64,000 nucleotides of DNA from 66-474 sp035281745 (GCA_035281745.1 DATEDI010000004.1:76007-140006), one strand, 5' to 3'. Numbered from the stretch's first letter, positions 1 through 9,471 are shown. Notes: generated by a model from the letters alone, not told the origin. Made by a program: numbers and translations.

Positions 1-1605
1 TACGCATGGCAAGCACGCAACACCGATTCGTCGCGAAACTTCGAACTGTTGCTCGGCGCTGTCGCCATCGCAGCCCTGGTGATGGCGGGCCATGCGGTTC
101 TGCAGGCGGCGAACGCGGATCCGCTCGCCTGGATCGTCGGCAGGCCCGTGCAGGAATCGGGACGCTGGCGGATTTTCACGACCACCGGCAATCCTGACTG
201 GACCGCCGAATTCATTGCGGCAGCGGCGCCCATCGCCGTGTGGTGGATATCCCGCTTCACGCGTGGCGCTGCGTGGCTATGCCTGCTGTTCGCCGCCGCC
301 ATCCTGCCCACTGGCTCGCGCCTGGGCTTGGCGGGTTTGCTTGTCGGCGCCACGATTTACGCGTGGGCACGTCGACGCGGTCGAGGAGAAAGCCGCGTTC
401 CGCGAGACTGGATAAACGTTTCCCTTGCCGGCCTGATCACGCTCGGATCGCTGGCGTTGCTTTTGCACAATGATGGCTACGCGGCGGCGTTGCTGCGATG
501 GAATGATTTCCATTCCGTGCTCGGCCGTTTGCAGTTGTGGCAAGCGTCGCTGCATCTGGTCGCGGCGAAACCGTTGCATGGCTACGGCCTCGATCATTTC
601 GCCTTGGTGCTGCCCGACGGCCTCCGAGCCGTGGCGGCGCCACTGGACGCGATCGCACGCAGCCGGATGCCCGACTTGCTGACCGCGCACGCGCACAACG
701 ATTTCCTTGAAATGGGCGTGGAAACGGGCATTCCCGGCGCGCTTCTGCTGCTCGCGTTGTTCGCGTTGGGATTGCGTTCGGCACGGCGCGCGCTCGATTC
801 AATTCGATCATCCGCGGCCACGGACCCATCGAACGAACTGCATTCGCCAAACCGCACCCGCGTTGTGACGGCCCCCCCCGCACTCGCTGCTTCGCTCGGC
901 GTACTTTTCATGCTGGCATTGGCGTCTGCCCCGCTGCATACGCCTGCGACAGCGCTGTTGTTCTGGCTGGTGCTCGGATGCATGGCCGGCTTGGCGCCGA
1001 TCGCTGCCACGAATTCGTCTTTTGCAGGGAGTGGTCGCCGCGGGTGGCAACGCGCCGGCAGCGTCGTCGCGATCTGCGCGATGCTTGCGGTCGCGGGATG
1101 GACCGGCCATCGTGCGTTCGCGCTGCTGACCGAAAACCGGCAAGCGGCGGCAGCAGCCGCGCTGGCGGCGGCCGGACAAGCGCGCGAAGCCGAGCGTCTT
1201 TACGGAAGCGCATTGGCACGCGCGCCTTGGGACCACGAAAGCGGTGTTGCCCTCGCCTCATTGTTGATCGACCAGTACCAGCCGGATGCGGCATTGCGCG
1301 TGCTGGACCGCATCGATGCCTGGTCGCAAAGCCGCGAAAGCTGGTTGGCGCGTACGCGTGCGTGGATGCTCAAGAACGACAATCGCGCGGCGCTGCGGGT
1401 CACGGAATATGCCACGACTGCCGTGCCCGACTTCCTGCGCGCCCAGAGACTGCGTGCGCATCTGGCGGCGCGCCTGGGCAAAACGTCGGAAGCCAAAACC
1501 GCCTTGCATCAGATCCTGCATTCACCGCAACGCTCGCCACGCGCGCGGCGGATCATGTCGGGGGCCGCGCAGGCGTTGGCCGCGCAGGCGCAGGAAGAAT
1601 CTTGA
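1..1605 (+). CDS. O-antigen ligase-like polytopic membrane protein, 5' truncated
   Basis: The reading frame is open from base 1, so the true start lies outside the window; 534 codons are visible. The first ~320 residues alternate hydrophobic helices with loops. A motif typical of the Wzy/WaaL (Wzy_C, O-antigen ligase) family, AHNDFLEMGVETGIPGALLL, lies in the large periplasmic loop followed by another helix. The last ~170 residues are Ala-rich and helical, with a TPR-like look (AERLYGSALARAPWD and similar units), as in many Wzy_C proteins with a C-terminal TPR tail. Such enzymes transfer or polymerise undecaprenyl-linked glycans at the periplasmic face. The sequence does not decide between lipid A ligase, exopolysaccharide polymerase and protein O-glycosyltransferase. 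It ends with TGA 113 bp before the next gene. Confidence 0.75.
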   Translation, partial: YAWQARNTDSSRNFELLLGAVAIAALVMAGHAVLQAANADPLAWIVGRPVQESGRWRIFTTTGNPDWTAEFIAAAAPIAVWWISRFTRGAAWLCLLFAAAILPTGSRLGLAGLLVGATIYAWARRRGRGESRVPRDWINVSLAGLITLGSLALLLHNDGYAAALLRWNDFHSVLGRLQLWQASLHLVAAKPLHGYGLDHFALVLPDGLRAVAAPLDAIARSRMPDLLTAHAHNDFLEMGVETGIPGALLLLALFALGLRSARRALDSIRSSAATDPSNELHSPNRTRVVTAPPALAASLGVLFMLALASAPLHTPATALLFWLVLGCMAGLAPIAATNSSFAGSGRRGWQRAGSVVAICAMLAVAGWTGHRAFALLTENRQAAAAAALAAAGQAREAERLYGSALARAPWDHESGVALASLLIDQYQPDAALRVLDRIDAWSQSRESWLARTRAWMLKNDNRAALRVTEYATTAVPDFLRAQRLRAHLAARLGKTSEAKTALHQILHSPQRSPRARRIMSGAAQALAAQAQEES

Positions 1606-1718
1606 ATCTGCCATTCCGGACGCGACACCGGAACGCCATCTCATTCCGACGCAGCGGCGGGTCGGCCAATCACGCCGCATGACACAATGCGCGAATTCCT
1701 TTTGCGCATCGTATCTCG

Positions 1719-2591
1719 ATGAAATCGCTTCGACGCTTTTGCTTCGCGCTCGCGTTCACGTTGTCGGCGTGCACGCCCGCGCTGGCCGATCCGGCGCTGT
1801 GGGTAGCGAAAAGCGCGACCGCGACGGTGTACCTGTTCGGCACCGTGCACGTCCTGCCGAAAGACGCCAAGTGGCACTACCCGGCGCTCGACAAGGCGCT
1901 CGCCGACAGCGGCACCTTGTACATGGAAGAGGATGACGACGATCCCGTCGGCATGCAGATGCTGGTATTGCAATACGGCATGGACCTGCAACATCCGCTT
2001 TCGAAGCAACTGGACGACGCCGATCGCGCACGACTGGATGCGGCCGCCGAGGCCATCGACGTTCCGGGCGGCGCTGCCACGCTGAACGCCATGAAGCCAT
2101 GGCTGGCGGCGTTGACGATCACGGTCGCGCCCATCGTCAAGGCCGGCTACGACCCGAAATCCGGCGCCGACAAGCAGCTGCAACGCGCGTTCAAGGCGGC
2201 CGGCAAAACGGTCGATGCGTTCGAGACCGCCGAGCAGCAAATCCAGTATTTCGCCAACCTGCCCTCGGCACTGCAGCTGGACCTGCTGCGCAACGTACTC
2301 GACGACTACGCCAAGGGCCCCGAGCAGATCAAAGCGCTGATCCGCGCATGGCAATCCGGCGACGTCGACGCCATCGCCAGCAACGTCAATGGCAGCATGC
2401 GCCAACAATATCCCGAACTGTACGAAGTGCTGCTGGTCGACCGCAACAGGAACTTCGCGAAGCAAATCGAAACGCTGCTGAAGGGCGACGGCACGATTTT
2501 CGTCGCCATCGGCGCCGGCCATCTCGCTGGCCCGGACAGCGTGCAGACGCAGCTCGCAAAGCTCGGCACCGAAACCGAACGCGTGCATTGA
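1719..2591 (+). CDS. TraB/GumN family lipoprotein
   Basis: 290 aa. The N-terminus has a signal sequence with a lipobox-like LSAC (residues ~15-18), so it may be a lipoprotein. A cleavage site after ALA also exists. The mature part opens with ALWVAKSATATVYLFGTVHV, the usual start of TraB/GumN proteins (GTVH/GTiH motif), and the C-terminus has the family's GAGHLAGPDSV motif. The conserved His and Glu residues suggest a metal-dependent hydrolase-like fold. In Xanthomonas gumN is near the xanthan cluster, but the function of this family is not settled. It stands alone between the ligase-like gene and parC. Confidence 0.8.
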   Translation: MKSLRRFCFALAFTLSACTPALADPALWVAKSATATVYLFGTVHVLPKDAKWHYPALDKALADSGTLYMEEDDDDPVGMQMLVLQYGMDLQHPLSKQLDDADRARLDAAAEAIDVPGGAATLNAMKPWLAALTITVAPIVKAGYDPKSGADKQLQRAFKAAGKTVDAFETAEQQIQYFANLPSALQLDLLRNVLDDYAKGPEQIKALIRAWQSGDVDAIASNVNGSMRQQYPELYEVLLVDRNRNFAKQIETLLKGDGTIFVAIGAGHLAGPDSVQTQLAKLGTETERVH

Positions 2592-2661
2592 AGCGCGCGG
2601 TCCGCGACAATTCTCCGGATCAAGAACTCAAGTCCCGCCCGAGCCGGGATCAGGGATAGCC

Positions 2662-4905
2662 ATGGCATCGCTGGAAACCAACTTCGAACAAATTCCCTTG
2701 CGTGAGTATGCCGAGCGCGCGTACCTCGACTATTCCATGTACGTGGTGCTGGACCGCGCCCTGCCCTTCATCGGCGACGGCCTGAAACCGGTGCAGCGGC
2801 GCATCGTGTACGCGATGAGCGAGCTCAGCCTGGCCGCCACCGCCAAGCCGAAGAAGTCCGCACGCACCGTCGGCGACGTCATCGGCAAGTTCCATCCGCA
2901 CGGCGACAGTTCGGTGTACGAGGCGATGGTGCTGATGGCGCAGCCATTCTCGTATCGCTATCCGTTGATCGATGGGCAGGGTAACTTCGGATCGTCCGAC
3001 GATCCCAAAAGCTTCGCGGCGATGCGTTACACCGAATCGCGGCTGACAGCGATCGCCGAAGTGCTGCTCAGCGAATTGCCGATGGGCACGGTCGACTGGG
3101 CGCCGAACTTCGACGGCACGCTGAAGGAACCATCATGGCTGCCGGCGCGGATGCCGCACGTGCTGCTGAACGGTTCTACCGGCATCGCGGTCGGCATGGC
3201 CACCGACATTCCGCCGCACAACCTGCGCGAAGTCGCGGCCGCCTGCATCCACCTGCTCGACGAGCCGTCCGCAAGCGTCGCGGAACTTTGCGAACACATC
3301 AAGGCGCCGGACTTCCCGACTTCGGCCGAAATCATCACGCCGCGCAGCGAGCTCATGGCCATGTACGCGACCGGCAACGGTTCGGTGCGCTGCCGCGCCG
3401 TGTATGTGGAAGAACGCGACAACGTCGTGCTGACCGCGCTGCCGCACCAGGTCTCGCCCGCAAAAATCATCGAGCAGATCGCCGCGCAGATGCGCGCGAA
3501 GAAGCTGCCGATGCTGGAAGACCTTCGCGATGAATCCGACCACGAGAACCCGGTGCGGCTGGTGCTGATCCCGCGCTCCAATCGCGTCGACACCGACGCA
3601 ATGATGCAACACCTGTTCGCGACCACCGATCTCGAAAAGAGCTTTCGCGTCAACCTCAACATGATCGGGCTGGATGGCCGGCCGCAGGTCAAGACACTGA
3701 AGCAGATCCTTGAGGAATGGCTGCGCTTCCGCAGCGATACCGTCACCCGCCGCCTGCAGCATCGCCTCGAAAAAGTCGAACGCCGCCTGCACCTGCTGGA
3801 AGGCCTGCGTGTCGCGTTCCTCAACCTCGACGAAGTGATCCGCATCGTCCGTCACGAGGACGAACCGAAGCCGGCGTTGATAGCGCGTTTCAAACTTTCA
3901 GAAGAACAAGCCGACTACATCCTCGAAACCAAACTGCGACAACTCGCGCGGCTCGAGGAAATGAAGCTCGATGCCGAGCGCGACGCGCTGGAAGAGGAAC
4001 GCGCGAAAATCGAAGTGACGCTCGGTTCCAAGGCGCGCCTGAAGACGCTGATCAAGCAGGAACTGAAGGCCGACGCCGAGAAATACGGCGACGCACGGCG
4101 CTCGCCACTGGTCGAACGCGCGGCCGCGCACGCGCTGGACGCAAGCGAATTGGTCGTTTCCGAACCCGTCACCGTGGTGCTGAGCGAAAAAGGCTGGGCG
4201 CGCGCGGCCAAGGGTCATGACGTCGACGCCGCGGAGCTTTCCTATCGCGAGGGCGACAAGTACCTCGTCAGCGTGCGCGGCAAGAGTTCGCAACAGGCCG
4301 TGTTCATCGATTCGACCGGCCGCAGCTATTCGACGCCGGCGCACACCCTGCCCTCGGCGCGCGGCAACGGCGAGCCGCTGACCGGACGCTTCACGCCACT
4401 GGCCGGTGCCCGCTTCGATGCCGTCGCGATCGGCGACAATGCCACCAGGTTGATCCTCGCGAGTGATGCCGGCTACGGCTTCCTGACCCGCTTCGAAGGG
4501 CTGCTCGCCAACAAGAAGGCCGGCAAGCAGGTCATCAACATCGACGACGATGCGCGCGTGCTCGCCCCCGCGTACGTCAACGACCCCGCGCGCGACCGCA
4601 TCGTAGCGGTCACGACCGAAGGACACTTGTTGATGTTCTCGGTGGCCGACCTGCCGGAGCTCGACCGCGGCCGCGGCAACAAGCTGATCGAGATTCCCAG
4701 GGCCAAACTGAAATCCGGCGGGGAACGCGTGGCCGGCATCGCCGTGGTCGCGGAGGCGTCCGGCGAGGTCACGCTGTACGCCGGCCAGCGCAAGCTCACC
4801 CTGAAGTGGGCCGATCTCGTGGAATATGGCGGTAGCCGCGCGCAACGCGGTGGATTGTTGCCGCGTGGCTTGCGGCGGGTGGATCGGATCGAAACCAGCG
4901 GCTGA
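2662..4905 (+). CDS. parC: DNA topoisomerase IV subunit A
   Basis: 747 aa, the normal ParC length for this group. It decatenates daughter chromosomes together with ParE. The catalytic tyrosine is Y123 in AAMRYTESRL. The quinolone-determining region HPHGDSSVYEAM has the wild-type Ser83 and Glu87 (equivalent to E. coli S80 and E84). The N-terminal winged helix and tower are followed by a shorter beta-pinwheel C-terminal domain (from ~residue 500). Residues such as GQGNFG separate type IIA subunits only weakly; the length and the lack of a GyrA box (QRRGGKG) favour ParC over GyrA. The ATG has an AGGGAT ribosome site 6-7 bases upstream. parE is not next to it. Confidence 0.95.
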   Translation: MASLETNFEQIPLREYAERAYLDYSMYVVLDRALPFIGDGLKPVQRRIVYAMSELSLAATAKPKKSARTVGDVIGKFHPHGDSSVYEAMVLMAQPFSYRYPLIDGQGNFGSSDDPKSFAAMRYTESRLTAIAEVLLSELPMGTVDWAPNFDGTLKEPSWLPARMPHVLLNGSTGIAVGMATDIPPHNLREVAAACIHLLDEPSASVAELCEHIKAPDFPTSAEIITPRSELMAMYATGNGSVRCRAVYVEERDNVVLTALPHQVSPAKIIEQIAAQMRAKKLPMLEDLRDESDHENPVRLVLIPRSNRVDTDAMMQHLFATTDLEKSFRVNLNMIGLDGRPQVKTLKQILEEWLRFRSDTVTRRLQHRLEKVERRLHLLEGLRVAFLNLDEVIRIVRHEDEPKPALIARFKLSEEQADYILETKLRQLARLEEMKLDAERDALEEERAKIEVTLGSKARLKTLIKQELKADAEKYGDARRSPLVERAAAHALDASELVVSEPVTVVLSEKGWARAAKGHDVDAAELSYREGDKYLVSVRGKSSQQAVFIDSTGRSYSTPAHTLPSARGNGEPLTGRFTPLAGARFDAVAIGDNATRLILASDAGYGFLTRFEGLLANKKAGKQVINIDDDARVLAPAYVNDPARDRIVAVTTEGHLLMFSVADLPELDRGRGNKLIEIPRAKLKSGGERVAGIAVVAEASGEVTLYAGQRKLTLKWADLVEYGGSRAQRGGLLPRGLRRVDRIETSG

Positions 4906-5023
4906 TCGCGCTTGACCCCGGTCCTGGCCCGGATCAATGTCGGGAACTCGCGAGGCCCGCACGAATCCAATCTGTGCGCGCCAAGCGGGTTTGCATGTTG
5001 ACGGCGTAGCCTCGGAGTTTCCC

Positions 5024-5473
5024 ATGGACACGATTCACCGCACCGCCTTGCTCGCCGCATGCCTGCTGTCCGGCACGGCGTTCGCGCAGAGCGCCAGCCA
5101 GCCTTTGAATCTGCAACTGCCGCCCAGCGACCTGCCCGCCGCCGCAAGCACCGCCGCCAGTCATCCTGCCAAGGATGCGCACGGCAACCCGACCAGTCCC
5201 CCCGGCGTCTATTACGGCGACACCAGTGGTCGCGCGGCCAATACCGATGAGCGCGTCGCGGCGCAACGCTGCGACGATGCCACCTACAACCAGCCGCAGG
5301 TGCACGGCAGCGCCAGCATGGGCGTGATGGCCGGCAATCACGTGAGCGGCAACTATCAAGCCGGCACGATCAACGTCACCAGGAACTTCGGCGACTGTGA
5401 ACATCCCGCCGGCGGCGTCGGCTTCTCGATAAGCGTCGGCCAAAGTCAATTCCACGGCGGCCGCCATCGTTGA
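5024..5473 (+). CDS. small secreted protein of unknown function
   Basis: 149 aa. I placed the start at the ATG preceded by GGAG, giving a clean signal peptide (MDTIHRTALLAACLLSGTAFA, cleavage before QSA). The mature protein is low in Lys and rich in Gly/Ala/Ser. It has two Cys residues (in RCDDA and GDCEH) that could form a disulfide, and a Gly/Asn/Val-rich stretch (SMGVMAGNHVSGNYQAGTI) that looks beta-rich. No catalytic motif is visible. Its stop codon overlaps a TTGACA at 5470-5475 that could serve as the -35 box for the downstream transcript, although I see no convincing -10. Confidence 0.7.
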   Translation: MDTIHRTALLAACLLSGTAFAQSASQPLNLQLPPSDLPAAASTAASHPAKDAHGNPTSPPGVYYGDTSGRAANTDERVAAQRCDDATYNQPQVHGSASMGVMAGNHVSGNYQAGTINVTRNFGDCEHPAGGVGFSISVGQSQFHGGRHR

Positions 5474-5558
5474 CAAGCTTGCGGCATTCACCGCATCGCC
5501 TCGAATCGTGACTTGATGCAGGTCTGTACGCGCTGCAGGCGGCGGTGCACAATCGCAT

Positions 5559-5826
5559 GGGCCGGTCAGCGCCATGCCACGTGGCCGCGCCGGCGGCCCT
5601 TTGCCTGCAGGGCAAGGAAGAGTGAGGAAGATGTATGTCGATACACCGACGAGCGATGACGACGCCATGCGGGCAAAGGGCCCCGGCCCGAAGGGTTGCT
5701 CCGCAGCGGCCGCCATCCGTCGGCGCGCGCCTTGACCATGGAACCACCATGGCCCTGCGGCGCGCACCTTGTCTGGCAGCCGCTGCGGAAGCAACGCGGC
5801 TCTCTTGGCATGGCGCTGACAGGCCC
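5559..5826 (+). promoter_or_regulatory. 268-nt three-way-junction element in front of the lipoate ligase genes
   Basis: There is no plausible gene in this stretch; it is filled by nested inverted repeats. P1 pairs 5559-5579 with 5806-5826 (20 of 21 positions Watson-Crick). After an internal loop, P1b pairs 5584-5588 with 5796-5800. P2 pairs 5589-5593 with 5683-5687 and 5595-5605 with 5672-5682 (one bulged C5594), then continues to 5613/5664. P3 pairs 5695-5700 with 5790-5795 and 5701-5710 with 5779-5788 (one bulged A5789), then has further helices (5722-5731 with 5759-5768; CCATGG 5736-5741 with 5747-5752). P1b abuts P2 and P3 with no linker, and only 5688-5694 is unpaired at the junction. 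The 3' strand of P1 holds the only AGG that could act as a ribosome site for the gene starting at 5829. It could be a cis-regulatory RNA or a palindromic mobile-element relic. The pairing is seen; the function is inferred. Confidence 0.55.
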
Positions 5827-5828
5827 TG

Positions 5829-6113
5829 ATGCACGGCGAATACAAAATGCCCGGCGGCAAGCTGGTGGTGGCGGATTTCCAGGTCCGCGAAGGCAAGCTG
5901 ACGCGCGTGCGGATCAGCGGCGACTTTTTCCTGGAACCGGATTCGGCGCTGACCATGATCGACATCGCGCTGGAAGGCATGCCCGCTGCGGCCGGCAGCA
6001 CGCATCATGCAGCCGTGATCCAAGCCGCGCTGGGACCCAATGTGCGGATGTTCGGCGTGTCGCCCGAGGCCATCGCGGTGGCCGTGCAACGCGCATTGGA
6101 GATGCCGGGTTGA
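5829..6113 (+). CDS. lipoate-protein ligase, small (C-terminal-domain) subunit
   Basis: 94 aa. The sequence HGEYKMPGGKLVVADFQVR and the later GDFFLEP match the C-terminal accessory domain of lipoate-protein ligase A (Lip_prot_lig_C, the LplB of Thermoplasma). In bipartite ligases this separate chain is needed to activate lipoate to lipoyl-AMP. It ends overlapping the large subunit gene by four bases (TTGA), the expected arrangement for a two-chain enzyme. The start is the only in-frame ATG before the conserved motif; an in-frame stop lies at 5817-5819. The ribosome site is weak (AGG at 5821-5823) and lies inside the P1 stem of the folded element. Confidence 0.8.
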   Translation: MHGEYKMPGGKLVVADFQVREGKLTRVRISGDFFLEPDSALTMIDIALEGMPAAAGSTHHAAVIQAALGPNVRMFGVSPEAIAVAVQRALEMPG

Positions 6114-6886
6114 ACCGCACCGATTGGAACGATTTCAAATGGCGGCTGATTCACGCCGCACCGCAACCGCCATCGTTGCACATGGCGATCGACGAGGTGT
6201 TGACCGACGAGGTGGCGGCGCGACGCCGGCCGCCGACCCTGCGCGTGTGGGAATGGTCCTCGTCGTGCGTGGTGATCGGGCGCTTCCAGTCGCTGCGCAA
6301 CGAAGTCGATGCCGAAGCCGCCCGCCGGCACGGCATCGAGGTCGTGCGGCGGATCAGCGGCGGTGGGGCGATGTTCATCGAACCCGGCAACACCATCACC
6401 TATTCATTGTACGCGCCGGAGACGCTGGTCGCGGACATGAGTTTCCAGGAATCGTACGAATTCATGGACGCGTGGGTGATCGATGCGCTGCAGGGCCTCG
6501 GCATCAACGCCTGGTACCAGCCGCTCAACGACATCGCATCGCCGATGGGCAAGATCGCGGGCGCGGCGCAGACGCGGCGCGGCGGCGCGGTGCTGCATCA
6601 CGTCACGATGGCTTACGACATCGACACCACGAAGATGCTGGACGTGCTGCGTATCGGGCGCGAAAAGTTGTCCGACAAGGCCACGCAGAGCGCGGCCAAG
6701 CGCGTCGACCCGCTGCGCGGCCAGACCGGGTTGCCGCGCAGCGACATCATCAAGAAGATGATCGCCACGTTTCGACGCCGGCATGGACTCGTCCCCGGCA
6801 AGCTGGAAGCAGCGGAGCTGGAACGTGCCGTGACGCTTGCCGAGTCGAAGTTCTCCTCGCCGGCGTGGACCGGCATCGTGCCCTGA
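6110..6886 (+). CDS. lplA: lipoate-protein ligase, catalytic subunit
   Basis: 258 aa from a TTG that overlaps the TGA of the small subunit gene. No ATG occurs before residue 25, and the conserved N-terminus (WRLIHAAPQPPSLHMAIDEV) demands this upstream start. It has the ligase motifs RRISGGGAMFIEPGNTITYS (lipoate/adenylate loop) and the catalytic lysine context GKIAGAAQTRR (usually GKKisGsaq). It transfers exogenous lipoate to E2 and H proteins. The protein lacks the C-terminal domain, which is supplied by the preceding gene. Substrate could also be octanoate or biotin, but the small-subunit partner favours lipoate. Confidence 0.85.
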   Translation: MNRTDWNDFKWRLIHAAPQPPSLHMAIDEVLTDEVAARRRPPTLRVWEWSSSCVVIGRFQSLRNEVDAEAARRHGIEVVRRISGGGAMFIEPGNTITYSLYAPETLVADMSFQESYEFMDAWVIDALQGLGINAWYQPLNDIASPMGKIAGAAQTRRGGAVLHHVTMAYDIDTTKMLDVLRIGREKLSDKATQSAAKRVDPLRGQTGLPRSDIIKKMIATFRRRHGLVPGKLEAAELERAVTLAESKFSSPAWTGIVP

Positions 6887-7053
6887 TTTTCGCGATCATC
6901 CGTGATCGCTGCATCACGAGACTGTCGAGCAGTTGGCCCGGTTCCGCCGTGGTGAGAGACCAGAACGGCCATCCATGGCCTGAATTCCCACAACGGCGCG
7001 CTTGGCCGGTACCTCTGCAGGCGGCACAATGAGCCGCCACCCAAGGACCTGCC

Positions 7054-9471
7054 ATGCGCTGGATTCGACGCGTCGCCCTCGCGCTGATCATCATCGTCGT
7101 GATCGTGTTGGCGATCGGCTGGCGCTTGCTGGCCGGCAGCCGGCCGCAGACCGACGGCTCGGTCACGGTGCAAGGCTTGTCATCGCCGGTCACCATCGTG
7201 CGCGACGCCGACGGTATTCCCACCATTACCGCGCAAAACCGCCGCGACCTCGCGTATGCGCTCGGTTACGCGCACGGGCAGGAACGTTTTTTCCAGATGG
7301 ATCTGCAGCGCCGCGACGCCGCGGGCGAACTGGCCGCTCTGGTCGGACCCAAGGCGTTGCCGCGCGACGAGGACCATCGCCGGCACCGATTCCGCGCGTT
7401 GGCCGAACGGGTGCTGGCATCGCTGCCGCGACACCAGCACGCTTTGGTGGACGCCTACACGCAAGGTGTGAACGCGGGGCTCGCGCATCTTTCCGTGCGG
7501 CCATGGGAATACCTGCTGCTCGATGCAAAACCGCAGCCCTGGACGAATGCCGACAGCCTGCTCACGATCGACGCGATGTATTTCGACTTGAACCAGGACG
7601 GCACCAACGCGCGCGAATTGAACATCGCCCGCCTGCGCGCCGTGCTGCCGAAACCATTGGTCGATTTCCTGCTGGCGCCGTCGCCGCGCTGGGAAGCACC
7701 GATGCAGGGCAATCCGTCGCCACCCGTGCCGATGCCGGATGCGTCGGTGTTCGACCTGCGCGGGGATCGCGTCTCGGCGGTCGCCCTGGCGCGTGGTGTC
7801 CGGGCCGTTGCACGCTCCAATGCGGCCAACGTCGGCGTCGGCAGCAACGGCTTCGCGGTGGGCGGCGCGCTCACCGGCGGCGCCGCGCTGCTGGCCAACG
7901 ATCCGCACCTGCACCTGCGCGTGCCGAACATCTGGTACCGCGCGCAACTGCGCTATCCCGATCCGGCCGATCCGCAGCGCACGATCGAACTCAACGGCGT
8001 CACCCTGCCCGGCGCGCCGGCGATGGTGATCGGCAGCAACGGCCACATTGCCTGGGGATTCACCAACAGCGGCGGCGACTGGATGGACTGGGTGCGCGTG
8101 ATCCGCAATCCGGCTGATCCGTCGCAATACGCAACACCGAATGGCTGGACCACGATCGCCAAGCATCGCGAAACCTTTCACGTGAAGGGCGCACCCGACG
8201 CGCACATGACGGTCGAGGACACGATCTGGGGTCCGATCATGGCCAAGGCGCCCGACGGCACCTCGCTGGCACTGGCGTGGATCGCGCAGAATCCGGGTGC
8301 GGTCAACCTCAATTTGATGAAACTCGAAACCGCGACCACGGTGAATCAGGCGCTCGCGATCGCGCCGACCATGGGCATTCCGCCGCAGAACGTGGTGGTC
8401 GCCGACGCGCAGGGCCACGTCGGCTGGAGCCTCGCCGGCAGCCTGGTTCCGATCCGCGCCGGCATCGATCCGGCGGTTCCTTCCGATTGGTCGAAGCCCG
8501 GCACCGGCTGGACCGGCTTCGCCGATGCGGCGCAAGTGCCGCGCATCGAGAATCCGACCGACATGCGCATCTGGACCGCCAACCAACGCATCGTCTCCGG
8601 CGACGCGCTGCAACTATTCGGTGACGGCGGCTACGACCAGGGCGCGCGGGCGCAGCAGATCCGCGACGATCTGCGCGCGCGCGACCATTTCATTCCGCGG
8701 GACATGCTGGACATCCAGCTCGACGACCGCGCGGTGTTCCTCGCACGCTGGCAGAAGCTGCTGCTGGACGTCCTCGCTGCGTCGGACCATCCTGAAACCA
8801 AAGCGTTGCAACCCTTCGTCAAAGATTGGAAAGCACGCGCTGCCACCGACAGCGTCGGCTATCGCATCGTGCGGATGTTCCGCGATCAGGTACGCGAAGA
8901 CGCGCTGACGCCGTTCACCGCGCGCGTCTCGGCCAAATGGAACGATTTCGAATGGCCGACGCCCGCAGTCGGCGAGTACGCGGTGTGGACGCTGGTGACG
9001 CAGAAACCCGCGTGGCTGCTCGATCCGAAATACAAGGACTGGAACGCATTGCTGGCCGCCGCCGCGCGGCAAGTCGCCGATGCGCTGGCTGCGCAACCGG
9101 GTCCACTCGCCGACAAGACCTGGGGTCGCCACAACGCCGCGAAGATCGGCAATCCGTTGTCGGTGGCGCTGCCGCAATGGCTCGCGCGTTTGTTCGACAT
9201 GCCGCACGACGAACTGGCCGGCGACAACGACATGCCACGCGTGCTGCATCCAACGTTCGGCGCATCGATGCGGATGGACGTGCAACCCGGCAACGAAGCC
9301 CACGGCATCCTGGAAATGCCGGCGGGCCAGTCCGACAATCCGCTTTCGCCGTGGTTCGGCAAAGGCCATGAAGCGTGGGTCCACGGAAGACCCGCGCCGT
9401 TCCTGCCGGGCAACGCGAAGTATCACCTGACCTTGCAGCCGGCACACCGATCCGATTCCGATCGCAGCTGA
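7054..9471 (+). CDS. penicillin acylase family N-terminal nucleophile hydrolase
   Basis: 805 aa. An N-terminal membrane segment (residues ~8-27) can act as signal anchor or signal peptide to the periplasm. It has the S45-family layout: an alpha-chain region with GYAHGQERFFQMDLQRRDAAG, a spacer, then the autocleavage site and nucleophile Ser264 in GVGSNGFAVGG (usually GSNnWav), followed by LLANDPHL of the beta chain. The enzymes hydrolyse amide bonds of N-acyl compounds. Known relatives act on beta-lactams, acyl-homoserine lactones and other N-acyl amides; the substrate here cannot be read from sequence. It sits alone, with 167 bp after lplA. Confidence 0.88.
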   Translation: MRWIRRVALALIIIVVIVLAIGWRLLAGSRPQTDGSVTVQGLSSPVTIVRDADGIPTITAQNRRDLAYALGYAHGQERFFQMDLQRRDAAGELAALVGPKALPRDEDHRRHRFRALAERVLASLPRHQHALVDAYTQGVNAGLAHLSVRPWEYLLLDAKPQPWTNADSLLTIDAMYFDLNQDGTNARELNIARLRAVLPKPLVDFLLAPSPRWEAPMQGNPSPPVPMPDASVFDLRGDRVSAVALARGVRAVARSNAANVGVGSNGFAVGGALTGGAALLANDPHLHLRVPNIWYRAQLRYPDPADPQRTIELNGVTLPGAPAMVIGSNGHIAWGFTNSGGDWMDWVRVIRNPADPSQYATPNGWTTIAKHRETFHVKGAPDAHMTVEDTIWGPIMAKAPDGTSLALAWIAQNPGAVNLNLMKLETATTVNQALAIAPTMGIPPQNVVVADAQGHVGWSLAGSLVPIRAGIDPAVPSDWSKPGTGWTGFADAAQVPRIENPTDMRIWTANQRIVSGDALQLFGDGGYDQGARAQQIRDDLRARDHFIPRDMLDIQLDDRAVFLARWQKLLLDVLAASDHPETKALQPFVKDWKARAATDSVGYRIVRMFRDQVREDALTPFTARVSAKWNDFEWPTPAVGEYAVWTLVTQKPAWLLDPKYKDWNALLAAAARQVADALAAQPGPLADKTWGRHNAAKIGNPLSVALPQWLARLFDMPHDELAGDNDMPRVLHPTFGASMRMDVQPGNEAHGILEMPAGQSDNPLSPWFGKGHEAWVHGRPAPFLPGNAKYHLTLQPAHRSDSDRS

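Noticed and set aside
5635..5829. 64-codon frame starting after AGGAAG inside the structured element
   Set aside because: The ribosome-site-like sequence is suggestive, but the peptide is Arg/Pro/Ala-rich, matches no family and is entirely within the paired structure.
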